Part shown: in pieces, positions 12,973-25,290 of the stretch
Layout of the letters: each line of letters opens with the position of its first letter
Numbering within the stretch: position 1 is the first letter of the stretch
Assembly: GCF_041146395.1 (NCBI RefSeq)
Contig: NC_090995.1
Coordinates: 14,263,501-14,327,500 of the forward strand
Length of the DNA: 64,000 bases
Reading direction: 5' to 3'
Source of the DNA: Eulemur rufifrons
Lineage: Eukaryota > Chordata > Mammalia > Primates > Lemuridae
Notes under the pieces: model-generated
What the model was told of the DNA's origin: nothing
Database searches by the model: none
The model's input: the letters and a program-made list of their open reading frames with translations, nothing else
Program-made: the position numbers and the translations under genes

Positions 12973-13224
12973 CATTACTAAGTCAAAGATGTTAATTTTC
13001 CCATGTATTTGTTTCAGCTTTCTCTTTTTTAAAAACTCTTGTTCCTAAACAATGCAATACGTTTAAATAGTTCAAAAACCCACCTAAATGATACAAACAA
13101 ATATACATTAAAAAGTGTTGTTCTGATTTCCACCTATGCTGTACCCACCCACCACAGGTAACCACTCCTATTAGTTTCTGTTTTTCTATTTTATAAATTT
13201 TGCTTCAACAGAGAACATCTTCTA

Positions 13225-13350
13225 ACTGCTTAATACCAGGGATACACTAGTGACAAATATAAACAGCCCGTACGGTCTAGAAAATGGGGCAGACATGGAG
13301 GATACACACAAATAATGGAATTATTACAAATTGCAGTAAGTTCCTTGAAC
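13225..13350 (-). repeat. L2 relic, antisense
   Basis: 'aataccagggatacactagt' and 'cagcccgtacggtctagaaa' followed by 'ggcagacatggaggatac' follow the antisense L2 3' end order. Confidence 0.45.
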
Positions 13351-16300
13351 AAAACAATGGATCCTGAGAGGCCAGTGGTCCCTAAACCTGAATGAGCACC
13401 ATGAGAGCCACCACATTTTAAAGATAATAGAATAATACATCCACACTATAAAAACAAACCACCTGCTACAGAAAACTGAAGAGTAAAGAGCAGGTATATC
13501 CCCCGACGCTTTTCTCCAGAGGTTAAATTGTGTATATATTCATCGCTTAAGCTATTTTATATATAGATTCAAAAAACACATAGATACATATATAATAAAA
13601 TGCTAAATATAACTTTTCTTGTTAGCTCATAATTTCTGCCAAGGTGCCAAAAGCCTAGAATAATACAATAAGGTACAAATGACCCCAATTTGCGGCCCCT
13701 TATCAATATCCAATGATTTTAGAAGCTGGCAATGCTACGTGGCATAATGCTTGGTCCACTAGATTTGGCAAGAGTAGGACCAGGAACATTTTTGTTTTGG
13801 AAAATCTGAGCTACAAAACATGTCGCCAGTTACTGTATCTTTGAAGTAGCAACAAGATTCTCTCCAATGAACTGTTGCATTCAGCTTCACTGTTCAAGAA
13901 AAAAAAAACAGAAAACCCTCAAATCAGAGTAAGGGGCTACCTAGACAATAAAAAGACAGTCAAGTTTACAGCTCTTGTTCTCATTTCTTCATTTACTTTT
14001 ATTATTCTAACTTGCTTTCCAGGCACAGGACTCATTTATCATTCTCATTTGCTTCTGTCTACAAAATTTGTTTAGACTTAGCAAACCGTGAGGAAACCAC
14101 CTTACGTGTTGGTACTCAAGTCTTCCTTCTGGAAATGTGGTCAAAAATGACAGCTTGGATGTAGAGCTCTGTCTGGATGGGGATTCTAGTAGAGTTGTCC
14201 CCTGGTTGTGCCTAAGATACATAAATCACATCGCTTGTCAAATCCGTGCAAATAATTGCCCTTAAATATTCTTTTTGCTTAAATATTATAGAAAGCAAGT
14301 TAAAAAGGCTGTTTCCATGGAGACATTTATATGTTTCCACCCCAGACTCTTTTTCTCAGGAGTGGGACGAATCCAGTTAGGAGCTCTGAGGCCCGGGTTG
14401 TGGTGTTACTGAAAATGTCTGGGCTCAAAGCAATGTCCCAGCCTTGTGCTTGTCTAGACTCTCCTGGATCCCGAGAGCCACTAAACGCAGAATTCCTAGC
14501 GAAGGGCTTTACAAACACATGTGATTTCAGGGTAAGAATTCAGAAAGAATCCTAGCTTGATGTCAGATTTGTCAAATAAAAATGTTTCAAGTTTGGAATT
14601 GGTTCTGACCAGTGGAAGTACTTGTCTATGTGCGTTTTGTTAAAAGCTTCTTTCTTATCAGTTCAAACAAGACTAGTGTAACAATTTTGGTTCAACACAA
14701 GCAGCTGTGTCCTCTGATGTATCCGTGTTAGGTATGATATAAGCAACATTTTATTCTATTTTGGCTTGTGTTTCCTAAATTTATTCAGGTATGCTGACTG
14801 AATAAACTAACGTTGTTCTTACACAATATTTAAGATAATGAAAAATGCAAATTTATACTCAACTAAATTGAATCATTTTTCTGACAACTTTATTTTCGTA
14901 GTAATTGTGTTTTTTAATAAGTCAGCTTGAACATACTTCCCAAGATCTTTAGGTAACATCAAACCTTATATTCATATTAAGTTGAATTATATAATAAATA
15001 ATATAACTCATTTGACATATAGATAATTCTAACTAGGATAGAATACTGAAAAGTTGATGCCTAATTATTAGGCATAATTTTTAGTTTATATACCTTTGCT
15101 TAGATCCTATGGAAAGTGCTTGTTTTCAGGTCCTGCTAATGAAAGTGTTCATTTTGTCTCTTTATGAAGGTATATATGTGGCTACTGAAAGTTGCAATAT
15201 AAATTTTGCTACTCTGCAAAAATGCTAGTGGAAGATAGACAGTTGTTAATTATATTGGCTTACTGTTTTCTCTATGAAATAGAAGTTACTTTGGTTAAAA
15301 GGCACTATTAATATGAATGGCTGAGACCACACTGGGAGAAAGAGGGGCCAGCTAGTATCGCTGTACATGTGCTGCTGTGTTTCAAAGAGAAAGTAGGTTT
15401 GTCCTATTGTAGTAGATTTATAGTGCTATATAATGGGGCACACACACGGGCGTGTATTAGTGGTTTTTAGGGTGCCCTCTCCCTCTTCCCCATCTCAGGA
15501 CCTCTGTATAATTTTGAGACTTATTGAAGACCCTAGAGAACTTTTACTTTATGTGGGTTACAACTACCAATATTTACCATATTGGAAGTCAAAAATTAAG
15601 AAATATAAAAATACTTAGTTTTTGATTCAATTGACCAGAGCTATGATGAACACATTGAAGTCTTAGAAATATTTCAGTATTAATATAAAAAATTATCCTG
15701 TGCTCATGGATCCTCTGAGAATTGCAGTAATATGAAAATGCAAAATACATTTACTTGCCTTGGTTTATAGCACTTGAGTCTAAAAGAAACTGAAATGTGC
15801 TAAAATTTTAGTAAAGTCTGCCCAATCTTGACGGGCTTGCTTCTGTGTCTTACGAAAATAATTTTCTGTCCTTTATATTGAATTTGTTACATTCTTGATT
15901 ATTTAAGAAAAAGAAAAAAGTAAAAGAAAGCAAAGAACAAAGTTTCCTCACTTATAAAGAGCTAAGGTTCTTTACAACCATCTTAACATCTGTGTTTATT
16001 TTTAAATATTTCCTTGTTTCAAATATTTACTAAATAGATAAATCACTATTATTTCTCTGGCACCCTGATCTTATCTTAATCAAGTAACCAGGTATCTTCT
16101 AACAATTCTTTTCTGATTTTTGTCATTCATAATTGGCTCTTGAGTATAGAAAAAATTAAACTGTCAGGATATCTTCAACATTTACAACTATCTTTGAGAT
16201 GTCCTAGAATGCCCCTCAAAAAAAAAAAAATCACAAAGATTTATTAATTCATCCTTGAAAAAAGTGCTAAAAATAATTAGGTTTGTTTGTAGAATTCCAT

Positions 16301-17495
16301 AGGAACACTCATCAAATCAGAAGAGACGTTCACCCTTACCTAGGTAAACTGTATAGATACGATGTTATTGATATAAATATTTCCGAAATTTTATATGCTT
16401 TACGGGAGGTCCCTGGACTTTTGTCCTTGCTCTTGCTGTCATACATGTTTGTACCCTCAGGGAAAACAGTGATTGCAGCTCTTGTGAATATTGCCATGAG
16501 GTTTCATGTTTGAAAAATAATGCTCATTTTCTCAGGTAGGAACAGCCACTTCTAAGGAATTAAGTTTGACTTGACTTACGAGGCAACACCTCCCATGCCT
16601 ACCACGCCCTTCTAGCAAACTGGTCTATTTCTTGGCTTCAAGGGTGAAAGAACATTATATTAAATATATTACATAAATGAGAATATATTGGAAAGCTTCA
16701 GAAAAGAGGAATTTACCCAAATTTGTAGATATTGCAGGTGAAATCTTGTGGAGAGAGTATCTTGGGTTTGGTTTCCTAACCTCAGGATGATAAATAATAA
16801 AGGGCTGTAAAAGTCCAATTTGAAATTCCTCATGCAAACTTTCAGGCAGAATTTACTTAGTATTTGTTCAAAATCGTATGGCCTTAGAGTTTACAAAGCA
16901 AACTTAAGGTGCTCCATATGGTAAAATAACACTTGTGATGCACCTGTGTCAACAATTAGGCAAACCTAACAAGATAAGCCTTATTTTATGATCAAGAATA
17001 ATCTTTCTTTGAAATTATTATGATAAAAAGAGGGCAGGAGGCTGCCAGGAAAAAAATGTGAAAAACTTTGAAGTGGGAAAAAAAAAATCAAACAGATGAT
17101 TACTTCAGGTTTACATCTAATTTACAACTAGGTAAACCAGATTTACATCTAGGTCTTCTCATCTTTGATTTGTAACTCTGTAAATTTGAGAAATCTGATA
17201 ATAATTCAAATAATTGTCTGTATAATGCAAAGTAATTGTGTTCAATGGAATGCAGCTGATTTTTGCATTGACTTTGCAGATTCATTTTTCATTTATTTGT
17301 AAATTCGTTTCAGAATTTCTTACTCCCTTTATATGTCTCTGCTCTTTGAACGGGTCGTAACACCTTATGGGGCCTCTTTAATGAATGAGTTAAAAATCTT
17401 TGATATGTGTTCATTTTATATCTATTGGAGAACCATGATTCTGTCTCCTTTTAAAAATTGTTCCTTAACAACTGATAACAAGAGTGCTAAAAATA
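13351..17495. other. AT-rich intron; one probable ancient repeat at 15430-15700
   Basis: 15480-15640 ('ggacctctgtataattttgaga', 'accaatatttaccatattgg', 'aaattaagaaatataaaa') resembles a medium-reiterated DNA-transposon relic I cannot name. The remainder shows no exon, no young repeat and no structure beyond poly-A runs. Confidence 0.4.
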
Positions 17496-17497
17496 AT

Positions 17498-17499
<2 letters not shown>

Positions 17500-17530
<31 letters not shown>
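17500..17530 (+). repeat. (CA)n microsatellite
   Basis: About 15 pure CA units. Confidence 0.97.
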
Positions 17531-17532
<2 letters not shown>

Positions 17533-17689
17533 CACAGCAACTGCAAACAATAAAGCTGGTTAAGAAAACTCAGCACTTAGAAAGCTTTCTCTTCGAATTC
17601 ACAGCGCTGTAAGAAGCTGCTAAAAGATTTCTGCCTGAAGCCATTACTGGGTCCCAGGAGGGACAGGACTCCATGCCAAGTATAAAATA

Positions 17690-18135
17690 CGAGTTAAACA
17701 AGATATTGTGATAAGACCAACAGTAATAAATTATTGAAAAATATTAACTGACGGAACAAAGTAAGAAGACTACGACCTTACTCCACCAAATCCCAGAGGA
17801 ATCACAGATTTAGATGTATAGAGGAAATACTAAACAAATTTAGAAGAAAATATACGTAAACATTTTCCTGATCTTAGCATGGGAATCTTCTTAAACATAG
17901 AAACAACATAAGCAATCAGGAAGGGAAATCGGTAGTCTGGACCACAGAAACATTTTAAATTTTAAATGCCAAAAAACACTAAATATATTAAAGACAGATA
18001 TCTAAATTGTAGCATGTCACTAAAAAATATGATAGCCAAAGGTTTTCTATCATTTATACATAGAATACTTAAAAGTTAATTTTAAAAATCCACTAAAACC
18101 CTATAGGAAAATGGGCAGAAGGCAGCAACAAGTGT
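17690..18135 (+). repeat. Old L1 (L1M-type) ORF2 fragment, sense
   Basis: 'gaagaaaatatacgtaaaca', 'tgatcttagcatgggaatct', 'tcttaaacatagaaacaac' and 'ggaaaatgggcagaaggc' follow the L1 ORF2 3' segment in order, with many stops. Confidence 0.6.
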
Positions 18136-18329
18136 AGGATTAATTCACCTACCAAGGAGAGGAAGGCACCGGAGTCAATTACTCTGATAGTTTTCAGCCA
18201 AAAATAGCTTTAGCTCTACATATAGTATGGGTGCCCTAAGATCCTAAAATATTTTAAAGTTGTTAACCTCAAAATTTCCAGAATTATTTTTGGTCCTACG
18301 ATTCATTTCTTTAGCAAATATTTAATGTT

Positions 18330-18425
18330 CAGTTTATTTATTCGCAGATGGTTACTGAGCACCTGCCGCGTGCAGGGGATAGGACGGTGAAATGCCCAGG
18401 AAGGGTCTGCCCTGCGGCTCACAGC
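18330..18425 (-). repeat. L2 3' end relic, antisense
   Basis: 'tggttactgagcacctgccg' followed by 'cgtgcaggggataggacggtg' matches the antisense L2 end. Confidence 0.5.
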
Positions 18426-18794
18426 TGATGCTTTACCAGTTTCTGCCACACGTGCGGGTTCATGTGAGCCTCTGGGCAAACTTCAGAGGGCGATGCTGGA
18501 AGAGGCAGGGATGGCAAGAATGGGACCACCGCCCACTTCCTCCGCCCAGAATGGGCCAAATAAGTAAAGAAACAGCAGCAGTTTATCAGCACAAGCATCC
18601 GCAGTGGCTGCATTTCTGTGGCACACGGTCTGCACTTTCCAGTCTACTTCGTGCAGTCCCAGGAATGTGTAATGTAAATGACTTGCAATTAAGACTGTTG
18701 AATTAGAACTTATTTTAAAGGGATGAAGTTTGATTACTTCACGCACACACACTAAGGCGAAGCGACAGCTAATAAAATACGACTGTGTGCAACG

Positions 18795-18925
18795 GTGGCT
18801 GGCAAATCCAGCCAATCTTTAGGGTCACCTGGGGAGACTGTTAAGAATGTAGATTCCTGAGCCTCAGGCAGACGGATTCAGTCTGAACATCCAGGGGTGG
18901 GGCCTGAGGTTCTCCCGACTGGCAA
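18795..18925 (+). repeat. MER5-type hAT relic
   Basis: 'agggtcacctggggagactg', 'taagaatgtagattcctga' and 'caggggtggggcctgaggtt' match the MER5 core in order. Confidence 0.65.
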
Positions 18926-19704
18926 AGGTGGGAAGGAGGGTGGAAGAGGAAACACTTCACTGAATTGCTGGGAACTGCCCCTAATTGAGCCGTGGTGGGC
19001 GGGGTGTTGATAAAAAGCTCTTGGCATAGCAGCTCGCATGGCCAAGTAGCTCCTTGTCGTGCGAGCAGTTGTGACCGGCTTTCAGAAAGCAGAGTCTGGG
19101 GCTCCTGTTGCAGTCAAGGGTATTGACACAGGAAGAAAAGGAAACACACCTGCTAACCAACCCGCACAGTCTGCACTGCACATGCCTTCCCGGCCCGCGA
19201 CACTCCGAATGGGTCCAGAAAGGTTCATTCTATAAATAGTGTCTTTCGTTTCACCCATTTCCTACAGCTAATGGAAACCACACGTCACACTGAGATTTGT
19301 TAGCATGTTTTTGGTTTGCTTGTTTTGGTATCGGCCGTTTATCAAGCAACAATATTCAAGATGTACTCCAGTCAAAACAAAGTCACACAGGGAGATCCTG
19401 TCCCATAGAGTTTCGTGTTTTTCATACAACTGATTTTCTTTTGCATTCTAAAAGGGCTCCAATGCAGTTTTGCCAACAGAAAACTAATATCCCCTTTCAA
19501 AGTGACTTACGCATTTTCATAGTTAGAAATTTTGATTCTCAGTCACCGTGACACAAACGGTACAGATCCTCACTGACGTGTGTAGAATGGTAAAAACAAA
19601 ACAAAACAAACACCTCCCTGGATTTGGCTTCCACGGTTGGAGTCAGTTATTCTCCCAAATGTCTCTGCCATGACTCCCCTTCCTGCACCTTGGTCTCACC
19701 ACGG

Positions 19705-19850
19705 ACACCCACTCAAGTCCCCTGGGGAAGTTATGAAAAGTACCAATGCCCAGACTTCCCCCAGACCAGTCTGACCAGAGTCTGGGGGATGAGGCCAGGC
19801 TCCACACCTTCCAAATCCTTGCTGGGTGATGCCAACAACCAGTCTCCAGC
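19705..19850 (+). repeat. MER5-type hAT relic
   Basis: 'tcccctggggaagttatgaa', 'accaatgcccagacttcc', 'agaccagtctgaccagag' and 'tgctgggtgatgcc' match a MER5-like element in order. Confidence 0.55.
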
Positions 19851-19869
19851 CTAACGGAGGTCCCCTCCC

Positions 19870-20200
19870 TCCCCATACAGCCCCGTGCTCTGCGTTCCAT
19901 GCCTTCGTGTGTGCTGTTCCTTCCTCTCAGAACACCCTTCCCTGCAGTCCCGTGTCCTCACCGTCCACACCCTTCACGGCCCAGTTCAGACGCTTTCTCT
20001 TCCATTAACTCACTTCTGAAACCCTTTAGGTCTGTAGCACATCCTGCCTCCTCTGAATTCTTACAGGGCTGTTCCTGTCCTCTCAAGCTACTTTCTAGAT
20101 TGAATGATCATCCATTCAACCATTTATTCAATGACTATTTACTGACTACTTATTGGCAAGGCATTTTCCCAGGTGATGGGCTTTCACAGGCCTTTGCCAT
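19870..20200 (+). repeat. L2 fragments: sense at 19870-20095, antisense at 20100-20200
   Basis: 'gtgctgttccttcctctcag' and 'aacacccttccctgcag' match sense L2. Directly after, 'ttcaatgactatttactgac' with 'tggcaaggcattttcccagg' matches the L2 end in the opposite orientation. Confidence 0.5.
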
Positions 20201-20278
20201 TTAGTGAATGGAAGCAGGAAACAGAGAAAAGCTGGTGTAACGAAGGGAGGTTTTTTCCGTCTTAACTATTGAGTACAA

Positions 20279-20326
20279 TCTCTCTCTCTCTCTCTCTTTT
20301 TCCCTCTCTCTCCTCCTTCCTCCCTT
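20279..20326 (+). repeat. (TC)n simple repeat, CT-rich
   Basis: Nine or more TC units followed by a CT-rich tail; all pyrimidine to 20326 or thereabouts. Confidence 0.9.
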
Positions 20327-20329
20327 ATC

Positions 20330-22135
20330 AGTGGCTTACGCTGGTTTTAGGCCACCTATGTTATAGTGGGACTCAATGCAAATCCTCCCATGGTTAACAT
20401 TTTTTAAAAGTAAAAGAAAATGCCTATTTTTAAAATTCGTGCTGATCTGGAGAGTACAAAGTGCTTCCACTCCATCCTTCTGAAGATGGTACACTGGAAA
20501 CATTCTGGTGGGTGTGAATCACTCAGACAAGCATTCTTCCCTCAAAAATAGAAACTTGACTTATTTGTTCCAGATGTCGTACAGCTGCAGGAAGTTAAAG
20601 CCAGTGGTCCTGTTTTCAACGCAACCGAACTCTTACTGCATTTGGAATTTCCTAACCAATGAATCTCGTATTACTTAATGTAAGACCTGCACAGTTTTCT
20701 TTTTCCACTGTTACCATTCACAAACAACTGTGTTTCATGGGAACAACGTTTCAGATTAATGAGTCTACATCTGCGTTGCACGAAGGAAACACATCCTGTT
20801 TATCACTGTTTCCACCTTTCATTGATCTTGACCTTTTTAATTTTAAGCATAAAGTAGTTCAAATAGAGCACTTGAAGGAGAAGAAAAGTAGGGTCGAGTT
20901 GTATGCAGTTATAGTATTTTACAGCACTTTAACTACTAGGCTTAGAAGAAGATGTTCATCTGAGGGAGAATTTCAAGAAACATTACTAAAAAAATATTGA
21001 GTACGAAAACGTAATTCTTATCATGCATTTATAGTTATTTACATAGACATTTCAGCTTGATTCTCCTGCAGATCTATAAAAATGTTATGTTGGATGCATG
21101 AAATATAAAAGATCATGAATCTTTAAAGAGGTTGAATAAGTTAAGAAATTATAGAGGAAATGTACATGCTGATTTTATATCTAGTCCATAGAAATTTACA
21201 TATATAAGTGTAATTATACTTCTATTCTACTTGAGAATAGAGTGCCAGATATCTTGAGATTATTGACTTTTCATGGAGAAGGTTTTCTCAAATTACAGTT
21301 CATCAATAATCTGTAGCAGAATTACACTGGCTGCTTATTAAAATATGTACTTCTGGGCCCAGTTGAGGCAAATCTCTGTAAATTGGGCCTGGTGCTTTAG
21401 AGGGACTCTAAAGATAAGAAAAAAATAAAACAAGACTAAAAATAAACCCTCATCTTTCAGTTTTGAACATTAAAACCTATGGAGTTTAAGCACATGTATC
21501 AAAGCCATGCAGCCAATGATTGTAAAGTCAAGTCTAGAATGTTGTTTACTGATGCTGAGACCAGCATTTCCTTTCAGCACATCTGTTATTAATTTTTATC
21601 TTCAGAAATATAAAGTTAAAATAAACTTTAAAGAAATATAAGCATCCAAATATCATCAGATATCTCACCCAATAATTCTTTATTCTTATCACTCATTAGC
21701 TAAATCCTTGTTGCTTCTCCAAGATTTAGAAAAAAATCTTTCCTTCAAACTAATCATGAATTATAATCAAAATCTTCCAGGAAAAAAACAAAAACGGAAA
21801 TGTTATATTTTATGTATTTTTGAATAAGTCTTTGAAGTCTCATGATTGATTATTTTGGAAGTGAGGGTTTTAGTTAAAGTTATTTGAACCATGTTCAAGT
21901 AACAGTTTGCATTCAATAGTGATGCTCCAAAGACCATAAAACTACAGTTCACGGCAAACATTCTTCAAGTATGCCATTAGTTAAAATAGAGCCCCCTAAA
22001 ATACTTTGGTATCGTTCAAAACTGATTCAAAAATTTATTTCACGCATCTCACTGAAGTATTAATAACTTTAAATCTTTTCCTTTACGTAGTTTAGCCTTC
22101 TAAAAGGAGAAGACTCTATGCATAAATGTGGACCT
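20330..22135. other. Unassigned AT-rich intron
   Basis: A weak MER5-like stretch is possible at 21305-21400. Otherwise no repeat or exon seen. The 113-codon ORF at 20659-21000 has no family resemblance. Confidence 0.4.
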
Positions 22136-22139
22136 AAAG

Positions 22140-22650
22140 ATTTTCTAATCCAGGAACTTCATTTCACTAACGAGAAACCTGAGACCAGACGAGAGTCGTG
22201 TTCTTTTGAAGGAGACGGCCTGTGTCGGAAGCTGCTAGCAGTCCACGCAAACCTCTCTTCCCTCTGTCCCCAAACCCATTTTTAGCTGTGAGCACGGTCA
22301 CCTGCATACAGATTCCATTTCCCAGACTTCCACGGCCACATGACCAAGCTCTCACAGTGCACCGTAAGTGAAGGCTTCTGCGGTAGCTTCTGGGAAACTT
22401 CCCTAAAGGCAGCTGGGGATGATGTCCTTTGTCCCCTTTCATTCTGCTATGACGGTGGTTGTTTTGGCTGGAGATCTTCTGGCTCATGAGGACAAGGGCC
22501 AGCCTGGCCCCGATGACTGTGGAGCCGCCATTCTACCCCTGGACGGACACTATCTTGCACTCCCGTGCAGAAGAGAAAGAAGTTTCTATCCTGTTTAAAT
22601 CACTGCCTTGGGGTTTCTGATATTTGGAGCTGAATCGCATTGCAGATAAC
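22140..22650. repeat. Possible ancient repeat, family not recognised
   Basis: The ending 'aatcactgccttggggtttctg' resembles the 'aagccactg...tttctgttac' 3' end seen in several old mammalian repeats. The GC-rich body has no coding signature. Confidence 0.3.
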
Positions 22651-23619
22651 AATCTATTTGTTGCTATGGAACTTGCTTCATTTGTCCTTTGAACACATAT
22701 TTATCAGACCTTTTTATGTGCAAAGAACTGGACTAAGTAGATATGAAACAAAGATTTTTTTTTTTGACCTTGAATTTCTAAAACATTTTGGAAAAGATTT
22801 TAGAAGCTGGCTCCCCTTTTCCTTTGGTCTGTTTCTGTCTACGTCCCATATGTATCACACAATTCTTATTTTTTTCGCTATGAAAGAATATTTTTCTTGT
22901 CTTTGGATTTCAGACAGATGCTATCATATGAATAACATATTTGTCAAAATTAAAAATCAAACAAGAACAAAAAAACCCCACCAAAACAATTCTAACACAT
23001 GATGAATTCAAGCAAAGTTTCACCTTTCCTCTCCAGACGTGTGACAAGTCATGATAAAAAGTCATGATGCAAACACAGTCTTTGAAAACATGTAAAATGT
23101 AAATATTTGCCACTGAGAAAATTCAAAATATCATAAGGCATGACTTTAATATTGAGATAAAACATGTTTTCTAAGTTGACACTTAGAAATCCACTGAGAG
23201 CCGGACAGTTTTCCGTGTGAGTCACACACACAGAGGGATATTGGAAATCTGGATACGAATGTGAGGGAGGAGTCCTCCCTCCCCACTGAGAGCAACAGGG
23301 GCTGGACATCTCCAGGATCAAGGTAAACAGAGACGCTGCCCCCTGATCCCTGCTGTGACTCTCTGCTGCTAGGTACGGAGAAGAGTTCTCACCTGTGAGT
23401 TCTATTTAAATTCCCACTAAACTCTTCCTTATTGATTTCTAATAATTTGCGAAGCTTTGGAGCGATTTTGTGAAGACAGTGCATGCTCTAAGTTTCAAAA
23501 TGGTGTTTCGTTTCTAAGTCAAAAAAAACTTGTGAGTGTCAACTATTTAGCAGGCTTTTGAATAATGGTATAAACATGACAACTTTTGAAGAGATAACCA
23601 GGTGTAAAAGCAGAATTAC

Positions 23620-23749
23620 CTTTGAGTCCACGTTGAGGATTTTCCGGTCTCTTTTGTATTTGAAAAGCAGGCCTCCGGGATTGTCGGCGATCACTTGATA
23701 GTTGGGACTTGAATTACAAACAGCAGTGTGATTGTCCCAGTTGTAAAAG
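23620..23749 (-). CDS. CFAP299: CFAP299 internal coding exon (130 nt)
   Basis: On the minus strand the acceptor 'tttcctttgacag' is followed by C, which completes the split serine codon from the exon at 45101-45243. Then come 43 codons beginning [10 protein letters not shown], passing through [11 protein letters not shown] and [10 protein letters not shown], and ending ILNVDSK. The donor AAG|GTAATT leaves in phase 0. The frame is open throughout and matches the CFAP299 (DUF4464) segment that follows the previous exon, from memory roughly residues 160-203 of about 230. The lysine/arginine-rich KYKRDRK stretch and the NPGG turn are visible, but no enzymatic motif is. The remaining C-terminal codons must lie in a further exon, which I looked for at lower coordinates and did not find. 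This is an internal exon, so neither a start nor a stop codon belongs to it. Confidence 0.93.
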
Positions 23750-24119
23750 CTGTCAAAGGAAACATTTATTAGGAATTAACATGTGTAATGACATTAAATT
23801 GACAAATAATATTTCAGAAAACATTTGGGGAAGTTCAGTCTCAGGATGAGTTGATAGGGACAGTCCACGCAGCCATGCAGAACGAACCTCAGGTTAAAAT
23901 TCTTGCAGAAGAATATACTTTCTTCCCAGGAAGTGAAGGAGAAAATTGGTGCAATTCAGACTATTTGTCCCAGCGCTGACTCTCTAGGGTATTGGGAGGT
24001 GATTCACTGGAAGGGAGGGCCGGCTAAGTCACCTCTGTTCACTCAAAACAATTTCAAATTCATTCATTTCTCTTAGGTGCTATTTTTCGATAACATGTTT
24101 CCCAGGGAATGACGACAGT

Positions 24120-24310
24120 ATTTATGTTTGAGTGGTCACCACGGGCCAGACATGGTCTATTCCGTCACAGCACCAACAGGAAGCTGCTCTCGTTTCACGG
24201 ACCAGGCAAGGAGACTAGAGGAGGTTACCTAGCGTGGGTGAGATCCCACGACTGACAGCCACAGGGCTAATATTCCAACCCAGGTCTGTGTGTCTCAGAG
24301 CACACATGTG
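24120..24310 (-). repeat. MIR SINE, antisense
   Basis: 'gtttcacggaccaggcaagg', 'agactagaggaggttaccta' and 'tattccaacccaggtctgt' follow antisense MIR. Confidence 0.6.
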
Positions 24311-25004
24311 CACGGTCTACACTTTCTATTATCCAACATTGCCGTCGAGCATTTTATCTTTTTAAAAATCTTCTGTGGAAACTTCCTAGTTTTTTCTACG
24401 TCTTGTTTTGTACCTACTTGTCAAAACGAAATAGGATATTGTCATGTGAGTTGAAAGAATCCTCAAAATACTTATTTTTATGTATCTTCTTCCTGCTAAC
24501 TCATTTCTAATATTCTGTTTGCTTTTAAAATGACAGTCACAGAGATGACATATCCAGCGTAGGGGCCAACCTGCCTCTCAAATGTTCGTAGTATTTATGT
24601 TTAGTGAGTTTCCTCTGATCGTATCTCTGGGTTGCTTTGCCCTCTCTTACTCCCCTTTCTCTTTCTGAAAGTGTGGAATTCATTGATTAAACTCACTCTG
24701 AATTATATTGTTGTTTTCTGAGGCATCAATGTACCCCTTTCTTGTTATTACCTGCAAATGTAATATGTTTACCCTCAAATTTTTCAATACTCAGAAAGGA
24801 TTAATTACATAGATTGTATATTTATGTCGCCGAGAGGAGGGTATATTAGTGAAAACTACTCTCTCTCTTCCCCTACTGCCCTTTCTGTGGCCGAGGCACA
24901 GGACGCCTGCCCCTATCTGAGACACACAGTAAGGAGAAGTGGTCTTCCAGCCGTCTCCGGCTGCTTACTCAGCCCTCCCTGAGAAAGCAGGACCGTCCAA
25001 ATGG

Positions 25005-25290
25005 GGGCAGAAGAGATCAAACTCTCACTCTTTGCCGATGATATGCATTATATCCAGAAAACCCCAAGGATTCAACCAAGAGACACCCGGAATTGATAAA
25101 TGGATCCAGTGAAGTGTCAGGATACAAAATCAATGCACACAGAGGCATTCATACACGCCAGTAACAGTCAAGCCGAAAACAAAGACAAAACAAAACAAAA
25201 CAAAAACGCAGCACCTTTCACCATAGGTTCAAAGAGTATTAAATATCTAGGAATAAATGTGATACCTACCATCACAGAAGAAAGGATAAA
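25005..25290 (+). repeat. L1 ORF2 fragment with intact FADD-type RT motif
   Basis: 'ctctttgccgatgatatg' encodes LFADDM, the catalytic core of the L1 reverse transcriptase. It continues through 'caggatacaaaatcaatgc' and 'aaatatctaggaataaatg'. A short AAAAC-rich interruption sits at 25180-25205. The next element restarts at an earlier point of ORF2, so this is a separate fragment. Confidence 0.8.

Larger units (their letters stand above)
1..23619 (-). other. CFAP299: CFAP299 downstream intron (partial)
   Basis: This begins with the GTAATT donor at 23619 and runs off the left edge. The terminal coding exon expected for CFAP299 was not recognised, so most or all of this is intron; part could be 3' of the gene if the last exon was missed. 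It contains L2, MIR, L1, MER5 and simple repeats. Confidence 0.65.

Noticed and set aside
1..23619. Terminal CFAP299 coding exon
   Set aside because: I looked on the minus strand for codons of the expected C-terminus and found none; probably beyond the left edge.
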